64,000 bases of DNA, taken from Bacteroidales bacterium. Lineage in GTDB: Bacteria; Bacteroidota; Bacteroidia; Bacteroidales; UBA932. Of this stretch, positions 45,253 to 52,932 are shown piece after piece. The position numbers were made by a program, and so were the translations under genes. The stretch covers positions 171,963-235,962 of the forward strand of contig JAFPVJ010000027.1 of NCBI GenBank assembly GCA_017400135.1, given 5' to 3'. Below the pieces are notes generated by a model. The model did not search any database. It saw nothing but the letters and a program-made list of their open reading frames with translations, and was not told the DNA's origin. Numbering within the stretch: position 1 is the stretch's first letter; the number at the start of each line of letters is the position of its first letter.

Positions 45253-46686
45253 TTACAGTTGCCAGTCATCGGTGCGGAAAGGCGTGACGGGAATGCCGCA
45301 CGCGTTGAAGATCGTGCCGACGCCCCAGTTGCGGAAGCAGTAGCGCACGGCCACGGGTTCCGGGACTTCCGGGCTCCAGACTTTAAAGCTGGTGCCGTTT
45401 TTCCGGATGGCCTTGGCAGGGTGGAACACACGGTCGGCGCCGGCCACTTCGAAACCGTCGACCTCGCAGCCCATCGGGTTGAGGCCCAGGGGGCCGACAT
45501 TGAACTGGACGATGGCTTTCCCGTCTTCCACGGTGAAGGACTTGTAGGTCGGGGCGTCCGCCTCGATGCCCTTCACACCGTAGTCGTGCTCGAGGGCGAG
45601 CAGGGCGAGACGCTTGCCCACGGCCGGCTTCTGGCAGGGGTGGATGGTGCCGAATTCGCCGACATCCACCGTAGCCGCCATGCCGCTGTGGGGGATGGTC
45701 TCGAGGGTCTTCTGCTGCGCTTCATAGAAATAACCGCTCAGCCAGTCGCTTGGGTTGTTATAAGGGTAGGGGGCGATCTGGACGAAATAGAATGGAGCGT
45801 CCGGGACCTGGAACAGCTCCCGCATCATCTTCACGTAGGCGGTCTGCAGACGGATGTATTGCTCCGGGCGGCCGCGGTTGGTCTCGCCCTGGTACCAGAG
45901 CATGCCCTTGAAAGTGAAAGGCACGAGGGCGTGGACCTGGCCGTTATAGAGCAGGCAGGGCTCCTGGTGCGGACGATTGGGGTCCACCTTGCCGGTCTGG
46001 AGATGGCAGTTTTCAAACTCGCCGGCGAACTGTTCCCGGATGGTCTTCTCGTCGATCCAGGTCTCGATGGAGCTGCCGCCCCAGTCGGATTCCAGAATGC
46101 CGACGGGGATGTCCAGCGCGCTCTGGAGATAGTCCGCGAAGAAGTAAGCCGTGGCGCTGGTGTTGGCGACTGCTTCGGGGGAATGAACCTTCCATCCTTC
46201 CGTGATGACGGTGTCCTGGGGCGTGGTCATCGAGTGCTTGGCGATCTTGCAGACCCGGATGGGCCGAGACGGCTTGGCCTTGACGATGAAGTCTTCGTTG
46301 CCACGGGCCGGCTGGGAACCGTAGCCCTTGACCGGCATCTCCATGTTGGACTGTCCGGAGCAGAACCACACCTCGCCGATGAGGACATTGTGGACGGTCA
46401 GTTTCTCTCCGTCGCTGATCACGATGTCGTAGGGGCCGCCCGCCGCGGGAGTGTAGACGCGGGCGAACCACTTGCCGGTCTCGGGATCGGCCTTGACCAT
46501 GGTTTTTCCGCGGGTCCAGCCGGGACGGATCGTGACTTTCTTGCCGGGAGTGGCGGTGCCCCACAGGGCCACGGCGGTCTGCTGCTGCAGGACCATGTTG
46601 TCTCCCAGGAAGTTGGGCAGCTCCACCTTGGCGGAAGCGGCCGCGCTCACCAGCGCAAGCGCAAGGACGAAGAGAATGCGTTTCAT
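45253..46686 (-). CDS. Sialate O-acetylesterase, SGNH fold
   Basis: A 477-residue secreted esterase with signal peptide (ALVSAAASA, residue 19). The nucleophile block is FCSGQSNMEMP with Ser113; WYQGETN supplies the block III region, and the catalytic His is probably in IHPCQKPAVGKRLA. Family members remove O-acetyl groups from sialic acids or plant xylans; next to GH43, xylan deacetylation is equally possible. The start at 46686 is chosen for the signal peptide. First gene of a three-gene operon. Confidence 0.88.
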   Translation of the reverse strand: MKRILFVLALALVSAAASAKVELPNFLGDNMVLQQQTAVALWGTATPGKKVTIRPGWTRGKTMVKADPETGKWFARVYTPAAGGPYDIVISDGEKLTVHNVLIGEVWFCSGQSNMEMPVKGYGSQPARGNEDFIVKAKPSRPIRVCKIAKHSMTTPQDTVITEGWKVHSPEAVANTSATAYFFADYLQSALDIPVGILESDWGGSSIETWIDEKTIREQFAGEFENCHLQTGKVDPNRPHQEPCLLYNGQVHALVPFTFKGMLWYQGETNRGRPEQYIRLQTAYVKMMRELFQVPDAPFYFVQIAPYPYNNPSDWLSGYFYEAQQKTLETIPHSGMAATVDVGEFGTIHPCQKPAVGKRLALLALEHDYGVKGIEADAPTYKSFTVEDGKAIVQFNVGPLGLNPMGCEVDGFEVAGADRVFHPAKAIRKNGTSFKVWSPEVPEPVAVRYCFRNWGVGTIFNACGIPVTPFRTDDWQL

Positions 46687-46704
46687 GTTGGATCGTATTT
46701 GACG

Positions 46705-46712
46705 CAAATCTA
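46705..46712 (-). promoter_or_regulatory. -7 element TAGATTTG, esterase-GH43 operon
   Basis: Perfect element 18 bp before the ATG at 46686, divergent from the pfkA promoter. Confidence 0.6.
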
Positions 46713-46724
46713 CCGAAAATAATT

Positions 46725-46732
46725 TATATTTG
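46725..46732 (+). promoter_or_regulatory. -7 element TATATTTG, pfkA
   Basis: Perfect element 22 bp before the pfkA ATG. Confidence 0.65.
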
Positions 46733-46754
46733 CGAGGTTTAAGGAAAAAGAGAA

Positions 46755-47729
46755 ATGGCAAAGATCGAGACAATAGGAATCCTGACTTCCGGCGGTGACG
46801 CACCGGGCATGAATGCGGCGATCCGTGCCGTCACGCGCGCGGCGATTTCCAATGACTGGAAAGTGTATGGCATCTACCGTGGCTGGGAGGGCCTGATCAA
46901 CGATGAAGTCAAGCTGTTCACGACGGAAAGCGTTTCCAATATCATCCAGCGCGGCGGCACGATCCTCAAGACCGCCCGCAGCGATGCGTTCCGTACCCCG
47001 GAAGGGCGCGCGGTTGCAGCCAAGACTCTCAAGAAATATAAGATCGACGCGCTGGTCGTGATCGGCGGCAACGGCTCCCTGTCCGGCGCCGAGGAACTGG
47101 CGCACGAGCACGACATTCCGGTCATCGGCATCCCCGGGACCATCGACAACGACCTTTACGGCACGGACAGCACCATCGGCTACGATACGGCGCTCAACAC
47201 CATCGTCGAGTGCGTGGACAAGATCCGTGACACCGCCTGCTCGCACAACCGCATCTTCTTCGTCGAAGTGATGGGGCGCGACGCCGGCTTCCTGGCGCAG
47301 AACAGCGCCATCGCGGCGGGCGCCGAAGCGGCCATCATTCCCGAGGACAAGACGGACATCGACCAGCTGGCGACCTTCATCGGCCACGGTATCCGCAAGT
47401 CGAAGAATAGTTCGATCGTAATCGTTTCGGAGAAAGACGGCGGTGCGATGCACTATGCGGACCGCGTCCGCAAGGAATATCCGGAGTATGACGTGCGCGT
47501 CTCCATCCTCGGTCACCTGCAGCGGGGCGGCAAGCCCAGCGCCTTTGACCGTATCCTGGCGAGCCGCATGGGTGTGGCCGCGATCGAGGCGTTGAAGGAG
47601 GGCCAGCGCAATGTCATGATCGCCATCGACCAGGATCAGATGCGCTACATCCCCATCGCCAAGGCCGTCAAGATCGACAAGCCTATCGATCCGGAGCTCC
47701 TTACCGTCCAGAATACCTTGTCGATCTGA
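46755..47729 (+). CDS. pfkA: 6-phosphofructokinase
   Basis: A 324-residue PfkA of glycolysis (fructose-6-phosphate to fructose-1,6-bisphosphate). Motifs: [14 protein letters not shown] at 11-24, GGNGSLSGA (nucleotide loop; Gly after Asn fits ATP use, not pyrophosphate), PGTIDNDL with the catalytic Asp, and MGRDAGFLA for substrate binding. Asn replaces the Asp of E. coli GGDGS, which I recall from other Bacteroidales ATP-type enzymes. The tmRNA gene follows. Confidence 0.95.
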   Translation: MAKIETIGILTSGGDAPGMNAAIRAVTRAAISNDWKVYGIYRGWEGLINDEVKLFTTESVSNIIQRGGTILKTARSDAFRTPEGRAVAAKTLKKYKIDALVVIGGNGSLSGAEELAHEHDIPVIGIPGTIDNDLYGTDSTIGYDTALNTIVECVDKIRDTACSHNRIFFVEVMGRDAGFLAQNSAIAAGAEAAIIPEDKTDIDQLATFIGHGIRKSKNSSIVIVSEKDGGAMHYADRVRKEYPEYDVRVSILGHLQRGGKPSAFDRILASRMGVAAIEALKEGQRNVMIAIDQDQMRYIPIAKAVKIDKPIDPELLTVQNTLSI

Positions 47730-47752
47730 TTTGTTGAAATAAGAAAAAGCAC

Positions 47753-47760
47753 TATCTTTG
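47753..47760 (+). promoter_or_regulatory. -7 element TATCTTTG, ssrA
   Basis: Perfect element 11 bp before the mature 5' end of tmRNA, with TTGTTG about 17-19 bp upstream as -33. Confidence 0.75.
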
Positions 47761-47771
47761 CCGCACTATCC

Positions 47772-48167
47772 GGGGGTGTATTGGTTTTGACAGCATCGAT
47801 GTCGGATGGTAAGCGTGTCGGGCGTCGCGCATTGGCCCGTTAATCCCAGTACGCAAACAAATAGTTGGCAACAACAATTACGCACTCGCTGCTTAATCTA
47901 CCAAGTAGATTGACTTAATCCGCGTGACCAAGGCTGTCACGCCGACGAGTATCCCGCTGCCCTTCAGGCCGGTCATGTGCAGCATACGGGGTATCATCCA
48001 GACCGGATGCACGGAGCGATTCTCCTAAACTCCGCCAAGATTCAGGGGATAAGTTCCGGATAAGCGCGCCTCCCCGCATACCGGAATCGAAAACCAAAGG
48101 CCGGATATGCACGTAGAAAGCCACCTGGTGCGGTGTTTGGACGGCGGTTCGACCCCGCCCACCTCCA
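47772..48167 (+). ncRNA. ssrA: tmRNA
   Basis: Acceptor GGGGGTG (47772-47778) pairs with CACCTCC (48160-48166), discriminator A; CCA is not encoded. T arm GGCGG-TTCGACC-CCGCC. The tag frame resumes after ATAGTT at 47867 and reads GNNNYALAA then TAA (47867-47896). It rescues stalled ribosomes with SmpB and marks proteins for ClpXP. Confidence 0.96.
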
Positions 48168-48170
48168 CAG

Positions 48171-48202
48171 AAAAGCCTGCCGAATTCCGGCGGGCTTTTT
48201 TT
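48171..48202 (+). terminator. Terminator of ssrA
   Basis: GCCTGCCG-GAATT-CCGGCGGGC-type stem (48175-48182 with 48188-48195, one G-U) followed by seven T; overlaps the convergent gene's stop codon. Confidence 0.85.
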
Positions 48203-49262
48203 ACCGCCGCTTCGGCTTGATGTCGATGTAGACGGGGAGATGGTCCGAGGCCTGGGTGACGTCGCCGTCATCAAATTTAGAGGCGACCGCCGAATGCTTG
48301 AGGACGTAACTGGAATTGTTGTCCAGCACCATGATGTAATCGATACACTGCTTCGGCCGCGAGGAGTCGTACGTGTCGTTCTGCGCAGAAACGATCGTCC
48401 AGTTCTTCTTCAACTCCTTGATGGTCCTGCTGTTAGGCTTCGCATTGAAATCCCCGCACAGGATCACCACCTTGTGTGTCCCCGCGTAGCGCGCCGACAG
48501 CGCCTGCGTGATGGCCTTCGCCTGCGCGAGCTGAGCCGCATCCGACTTGTGGTCCAGGTGCGTGGCCGCCAGCACGAACTTCGGGAATTCCACCACGTTG
48601 AGCGCGCGCTGCTCGGCTCCCTTGCCCCGGTCCAGGGTCATCGACCAGCTATCCAGGACGCGGAATTTCCGTTTCGAGACGATGCCGATTCCGTAGGTCC
48701 CGCCCTCCAGGGGGATGGCTGGAGCGAAATGATAATTCCAATCTCCGAGCGCGTCCGCGAAGGCACGCAACTGATAGACGCCCCCGGTGCGGGTCACGCA
48801 GCTGTCCAGCTCCTGGATGCCCGCGGCGTCCGCCTTCATCTCATTGAGCATGTCCGCGACCATGTTCATCTTGTCATAGCCGCTTTTGTGGAAGACGCCC
48901 ACGTTGTAACTGACGATGCGCAGCGTCCCGCAGCCACCCTTGCGCGGAAAGTTCCGGGCGGCGATCTTCTGGGCGCGGGCGACCTTGGCCTTCTGGTAGA
49001 GCTTCTTCACCGACTTCACGCCTTTCCGCACGACGATCTTTGCCAGTCCGGTGCCCAGCAGTTCGTTGGTCAGGTCCACGGAAACCGTGTCGGGCAACTG
49101 GGCCAGGGGACCGTCGATGGCGACCAGTCCGTCTTCCTCCTCGTCGATGGAGATCTCAAATAGGGGCAGGACGGCGTCCGAGCAGGATTCGGCAATGGCA
49201 TGGGAAGAAAAGGAGAACGTCGCCAGGAAGGCGCAGAGCAGGGAAAGAAAGGTAAGTCTCAT
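48201..49262 (-). CDS. Secreted endonuclease/exonuclease/phosphatase-family protein
   Basis: A 353-residue exported protein (signal peptide ending near SSHAIAES). Residues about 30-110 are a charged helical spacer, then the EEP domain: LRIVSYNVG, GIQELDS (catalytic Glu), THLDHKS, ILCGDFNAKPNS, IDYIMV and the final SDHLPVYIDI with the catalytic His. Could be a DNase, phosphodiesterase or lipid phosphatase; substrate not determinable. The start at 49262 fits the promoter at 49287 better than the ATG at 49280, which would be nearly leaderless. Confidence 0.85.
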   Translation of the reverse strand: MRLTFLSLLCAFLATFSFSSHAIAESCSDAVLPLFEISIDEEEDGLVAIDGPLAQLPDTVSVDLTNELLGTGLAKIVVRKGVKSVKKLYQKAKVARAQKIAARNFPRKGGCGTLRIVSYNVGVFHKSGYDKMNMVADMLNEMKADAAGIQELDSCVTRTGGVYQLRAFADALGDWNYHFAPAIPLEGGTYGIGIVSKRKFRVLDSWSMTLDRGKGAEQRALNVVEFPKFVLAATHLDHKSDAAQLAQAKAITQALSARYAGTHKVVILCGDFNAKPNSRTIKELKKNWTIVSAQNDTYDSSRPKQCIDYIMVLDNNSSYVLKHSAVASKFDDGDVTQASDHLPVYIDIKPKRR

Positions 49263-49286
49263 CGGTCGAAAAGAATTCAATTGTCA

Positions 49287-49294
49287 CAAATATA
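49287..49294 (-). promoter_or_regulatory. -7 element TATATTTG, EEP-family gene
   Basis: Perfect element 24 bp before the chosen start at 49262. Confidence 0.6.
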
Positions 49295-49327
49295 AGAAAA
49301 GTAGGTGGAAATCTTCCGACAAATGTA

Positions 49328-49335
49328 TATCTTTG
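49328..49335 (+). promoter_or_regulatory. -7 element TATCTTTG, CBM9-bactofilin-epimerase operon
   Basis: Perfect element 19 bp before the ATG at 49355; a GGAG ribosome-binding site lies at 49345. Confidence 0.7.
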
Positions 49336-49354
49336 CTACTTGTCGGAGAATGCA

Positions 49355-49975
49355 ATGAAAACAAAGTCGCTGAAAGTCCCGCGCGTAAGCGGTTTCGAAG
49401 ACCTCGCCCTTTTTGCGAAAGGGGCGGTCGATACGGTCTGCTGGCCGGACGGGTTCCCGTACAAGCCAGAGGTCCGTTTCGCCATCGCCCATGACGGGCG
49501 GGCGCTGCTGATCCGTTTCGACGTGGTGGAAGACAATCCCCGAGCCGTCACGACCGTCAACAACGGACCCGTCTGGGAGGACAGCTGCGTCGAGTTCTTC
49601 GTCAAGGAGCCCGGCAGCCCGTACTATTTCAACTTCGAGACCAACTGCATCGGCACCGGTCTGGCCGCCAGGCGCACCTGCCGGGAGGACTTTAGCCATT
49701 TCGACGAGGAGCGCATGGCACAGGTCGTGCGCCGTTCCTCCTTCCCGAAGGAGCCTGTGGACATTCGTGAAAAGACGGCCTGGAGCCTGGAGCTCGAGAT
49801 CCCGTTCTCCCTTATCTGCGAAGGGGAGGGCGTTCCGGAGCGGCTGCTTGCCAACTTCTACAAGTGCGGCGACAAGACCGCCGTCACCCATTTCCTCAGC
49901 TGGAATCCGGTGCGGGTCTCGAATCCCGATTTCCACCGCCCGGAGTTCTTCGGCGAACTGATTCTGAAACCATAA
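49355..49975 (+). CDS. CBM9-like sugar-binding domain protein
   Basis: A 206-residue single-domain protein without signal peptide, resembling carbohydrate-binding family 9-like proteins: ALLIRFDVVEDNPRA, WEDSCVEFFV and YFNFETNCIGTGLAA are typical strands of that beta-sandwich. The start at 49355 is supported by GGAG 7 bp upstream. Role unknown; perhaps cytoplasmic sugar binding. Followed 13 bp later by bactofilin. Confidence 0.75.
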   Translation: MKTKSLKVPRVSGFEDLALFAKGAVDTVCWPDGFPYKPEVRFAIAHDGRALLIRFDVVEDNPRAVTTVNNGPVWEDSCVEFFVKEPGSPYYFNFETNCIGTGLAARRTCREDFSHFDEERMAQVVRRSSFPKEPVDIREKTAWSLELEIPFSLICEGEGVPERLLANFYKCGDKTAVTHFLSWNPVRVSNPDFHRPEFFGELILKP

Positions 49976-49988
49976 AAAGAATAACGAT

Positions 49989-50360
49989 ATGTTGGATAAC
50001 ATGACCAAGAAAATTCCCAACCTGAATCCGAATGCCATCTCCCGCATCGCGGCGGGGACGGTCATCATCGGCGGTGAGATCAAGACCCAGTGCGACATCC
50101 GTTTCGACGGTGACTATACCGGCAACATCACGTCCCAGAGCCGGGTGATTATCGGCGAGACCGCCCATCTGAAGGGCGAGATCCGCTGTGAGAGCCTGGA
50201 CGTGTTCGGCACCCTGGAAGGCGACGTGTTCGTCAAGGATACGATGACCATCAAGTCCGAGGCCAGTTTCACGGGTCACATCCAGTCCTCGCGCCTGGTC
50301 ATCGAGCTGGGCGCCAAGTTCGAGGGTGACAACCACCCATACGTGGAGAATAAAGCCTAG
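49989..50360 (+). CDS. Bactofilin, polymer-forming cytoskeletal protein
   Basis: A 123-residue protein made almost wholly of the bactofilin beta-helix (residues about 18-115), with the repeated pattern of Val/Ile and Gly (GTVIIGGEIKTQCDIRFDG; SRVIIGETAHLKGEI). It forms nucleotide-free filaments linked to cell shape and peptidoglycan enzymes. The N-terminal MLDNMTKKIPN is a short membrane-touching tail in relatives. Second gene of its operon. Confidence 0.93.
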   Translation: MLDNMTKKIPNLNPNAISRIAAGTVIIGGEIKTQCDIRFDGDYTGNITSQSRVIIGETAHLKGEIRCESLDVFGTLEGDVFVKDTMTIKSEASFTGHIQSSRLVIELGAKFEGDNHPYVENKA

Positions 50361-50366
50361 CGTGCC

Positions 50367-51500
50367 ATGAAGAAGCTTTTCTTTGCACTGGCACTGGCTG
50401 CGGTCTGCCTGGTTTCCTGTAAGAAGGAACCCGAAAGCAACCTGACCCTGTCGGGCCTGGATCCGGCGAACTTTGTCGCCGAGGTGGATGGAGCCGAGAC
50501 CGGACTCTATACCCTGACCAACAGCAATGGCATGGAGGTCTGTATCACCAATTTCGGCGGCCGCATCGTATCCGTCATGGTCCCGGACCGGGACAGTATC
50601 ATGCACGATGTCGTCCTCGGATTTGACAACATCCAGGATTACATGACCATTCCTTCGGACTTCGGCGCGACCATCGGACGCTATGCCAACCGCATCGCCA
50701 ACGGCCGTTTCACGCTCGACAAGCAGACGTATGAGCTGCCGACGAACAACAACGGCCACACCCTCCACGGCGGCCCGGAAGGATGGCAGTACAAGGTGTT
50801 TTCGGTGGAAGACGTTTCGCAGAACTCATTGCAGCTCAAATATGTGTCCAAGGACGGCGAGATGGGTTTCCCGGGTGAGGTGACCGCCTACGTCTTCTTT
50901 ACGGTGACCGATCGCAATTCGATCATCATCGACTACATGGCCCGGACCATGGCTCCGACCGTAATCAACATGACCAACCATTCCTATTTCAACCTTTCCG
51001 GGGATCCTTCTCAGCCGATTACGGACCACCTTCTCTACTTGAATGCGGACCAAACCACGCCTGTGGATGAATGGCTGATCCCGACCGGCAAGATCGTGAA
51101 GGTGGCCGATACTCCGTTTGATTTCAGGACGCCGAAGCCCATCGGCCAGGACATCGATGCGGACAACGAGCAGATCCGTTTCGGCCGCGGTTTCGACCAC
51201 AACTGGATCCTGAATACGGAAGGTAGCCTGAAGAAGGTAGCTGCTACCCTCGTCTGCCCGAAGACCGGCATCGAGCTCCGCGTCTTCACGAGCGAGCCCG
51301 GCATCCAGGTCTACACGGGTAATTTCCTGGATGGTACGGTGGCCGGCAAGGACAGTACCGCCTACCAGTTCCGCACGGCTGTCTGCCTGGAGACCCAGCA
51401 TTATCCCGATAGCCCCAACAAACCTCAGTTCCCGAGCACGGAACTCCGTCCGGGCACCAAGTTCGAGAGCTCCACGGTTTACCGTTTCGGAATCTTTTAA
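50367..51500 (+). CDS. Aldose 1-epimerase (mutarotase), lipoprotein
   Basis: A 377-residue GalM-family enzyme with lipobox LVSC (Cys18), so it acts in the periplasm or at the outer membrane. GRYANRIANGRF, NNNGHTLHGG, NMTNHSYFNL (catalytic His near 195) and FTSEPGIQVYTG (catalytic Glu) are all present. It interconverts alpha and beta forms of glucose, galactose or related sugars released outside the cell. Six bp separate it from bactofilin. Terminator at 51518. Confidence 0.92.
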   Translation: MKKLFFALALAAVCLVSCKKEPESNLTLSGLDPANFVAEVDGAETGLYTLTNSNGMEVCITNFGGRIVSVMVPDRDSIMHDVVLGFDNIQDYMTIPSDFGATIGRYANRIANGRFTLDKQTYELPTNNNGHTLHGGPEGWQYKVFSVEDVSQNSLQLKYVSKDGEMGFPGEVTAYVFFTVTDRNSIIIDYMARTMAPTVINMTNHSYFNLSGDPSQPITDHLLYLNADQTTPVDEWLIPTGKIVKVADTPFDFRTPKPIGQDIDADNEQIRFGRGFDHNWILNTEGSLKKVAATLVCPKTGIELRVFTSEPGIQVYTGNFLDGTVAGKDSTAYQFRTAVCLETQHYPDSPNKPQFPSTELRPGTKFESSTVYRFGIF

Positions 51501-51517
51501 ATGAGAGATGTTTGATG

Positions 51518-51547
51518 AAAAAGGCCGGTTTTGAAACCGGCCTTTTC
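51518..51547. terminator. Bidirectional terminator
   Basis: AAAAAGGCCGGTT-TTGA-AACCGGCCTTTT: perfect 8-bp stem with A- and T-runs, between convergent epimerase and fucosidase genes. Confidence 0.88.
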
Positions 51548-51548
51548 G

Positions 51549-52883
51549 TTAGAGTTCGTTCTTGAACGTCAGGGTAATGATTTGATCCTGACAGCCTTCC
51601 GGCCTTTCCGGAAGCGTCAGCACGATGCCTTCCGAGAGCTGCGTGAACGGAACTTTCTGCCCGCCGTCAAAAGCGACGGCCGAGACCAGTTTGTTGCCCT
51701 TGAAGGGGATGAAGATGGCTTCGGCGGGATTGAGCACGTGGACATAGAGTTTCTTGCCGGTCTGGGTGGTCACGCCCCAGTACTGCTCGGGCACGCAGCC
51801 GCCGTCGGTGCCGTAGATGGTGTCGCCGTATTTCTCCAGCCATTTGCCCATCGCCAGAAGGCGGTTGACGGACTCCTCGGGGAGCGAGCCGTCCGGGCGG
51901 GGACCGACGTTGAGGAGCAGGTTGGCGCCCTTGCCGGCCGTCTGGACGAGGAACTGGATCAACTGGTCTGCGCTCTTGTAGTTGTAGTCGTTGATGTCAT
52001 AGCCCCAGCTGTGGTAGATGGTCTGGCAGGTTTCGAGCGGGACGGTGTCGGACACCTTGGAGGTGCCGGAGAATCCGGCGGTATTCTTGCCGGGAATGTC
52101 CTTCTCGAAGATCTGGATGTCCTCGCCTTCGAAGATGGGAAGGTGGTGGTTGTTGCCGATGAGGCAGGCGGGCTGGAGCCGATGGATCAGCTCGTACTGG
52201 CGTTTCAGCTGCCAGATTTCGGCCTGGTCGGGCTCGCCCTTGTTCTTGTCCCACATGCCGTCGAACCAGATGCAGCCGATGGGACCGTACTGGGTCAGGA
52301 GCTCGGTCAGCTGGGCGCACATGAAGTCGACATAATGTCCCCAGGAGTTTTCATCCCCGTCCGGGCGTCCCAGCAGATTGCCGGACATGCCGCGCGGCCA
52401 GTAGTCGTTGCGGCCCCAGTCGAGATGGGAATAATAGAAATGGAGGGGGAAATTCTCCTTGGCGCAGACCTCCGCGAGTTCGCCGATGACGTCGCGCTTG
52501 AAGGGCGTGGCGTCGACGATGTTGTAGGAGGAGGCGTTGGACTTGAACATCGAAAATCCGTCGTGGTGGCGGGAGGTGATGGTCATGTACCGGGCGCCGG
52601 CCGCCTTGAAGGTCTTGATCCATTCTTCGGCGTTGAATTTCGAAGGGTAGAAGCCGCCAGCCAGGCGGCTGTACTCGGCGTAGGGGATGTGCTGGATGTT
52701 CATCACCCATTCGCCGTCACCCATCATGGAGTAGATGCCCCAGTGGATGAAGATGCCGAAGCGGGCGTCCTGGAATTTCTCGCGGGCGGCGAGGTTCTCG
52801 GGTGCGGGGACGTAGGTCTCCTGGGCGTTCGCCGCGAGGGCGAAGGCGAGGAGCGTCATCAGGGTCAGGAGTGTTTTTTTCAT
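51549..52883 (-). CDS. GH29 alpha-L-fucosidase, secreted
   Basis: A 444-residue exported enzyme (signal peptide ending ALAANA, residue 20). GH29 landmarks: FGIFIHWGIYS, TSRHHDGF (His106-His107 region), and the nucleophile Asp208 in CIWFDGMWD. The C-terminal beta domain is present. It removes terminal fucose from mucin, milk or plant glycans; the linkage is not determinable. The start at 52883 is chosen for the signal peptide. Single gene with promoter at 52916. Confidence 0.93.
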   Translation of the reverse strand: MKKTLLTLMTLLAFALAANAQETYVPAPENLAAREKFQDARFGIFIHWGIYSMMGDGEWVMNIQHIPYAEYSRLAGGFYPSKFNAEEWIKTFKAAGARYMTITSRHHDGFSMFKSNASSYNIVDATPFKRDVIGELAEVCAKENFPLHFYYSHLDWGRNDYWPRGMSGNLLGRPDGDENSWGHYVDFMCAQLTELLTQYGPIGCIWFDGMWDKNKGEPDQAEIWQLKRQYELIHRLQPACLIGNNHHLPIFEGEDIQIFEKDIPGKNTAGFSGTSKVSDTVPLETCQTIYHSWGYDINDYNYKSADQLIQFLVQTAGKGANLLLNVGPRPDGSLPEESVNRLLAMGKWLEKYGDTIYGTDGGCVPEQYWGVTTQTGKKLYVHVLNPAEAIFIPFKGNKLVSAVAFDGGQKVPFTQLSEGIVLTLPERPEGCQDQIITLTFKNEL

Positions 52884-52915
52884 TAGTATTCGGGTTTGTT
52901 TCTGTCGGGATGGGA

Positions 52916-52923
52916 CAAATATA
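52916..52923 (-). promoter_or_regulatory. -7 element TATATTTG, fucosidase gene
   Basis: Perfect element 32 bp before the ATG at 52883, just inside the gap after the PriA-like gene. Confidence 0.65.
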
Positions 52924-52932
52924 GGGATAATG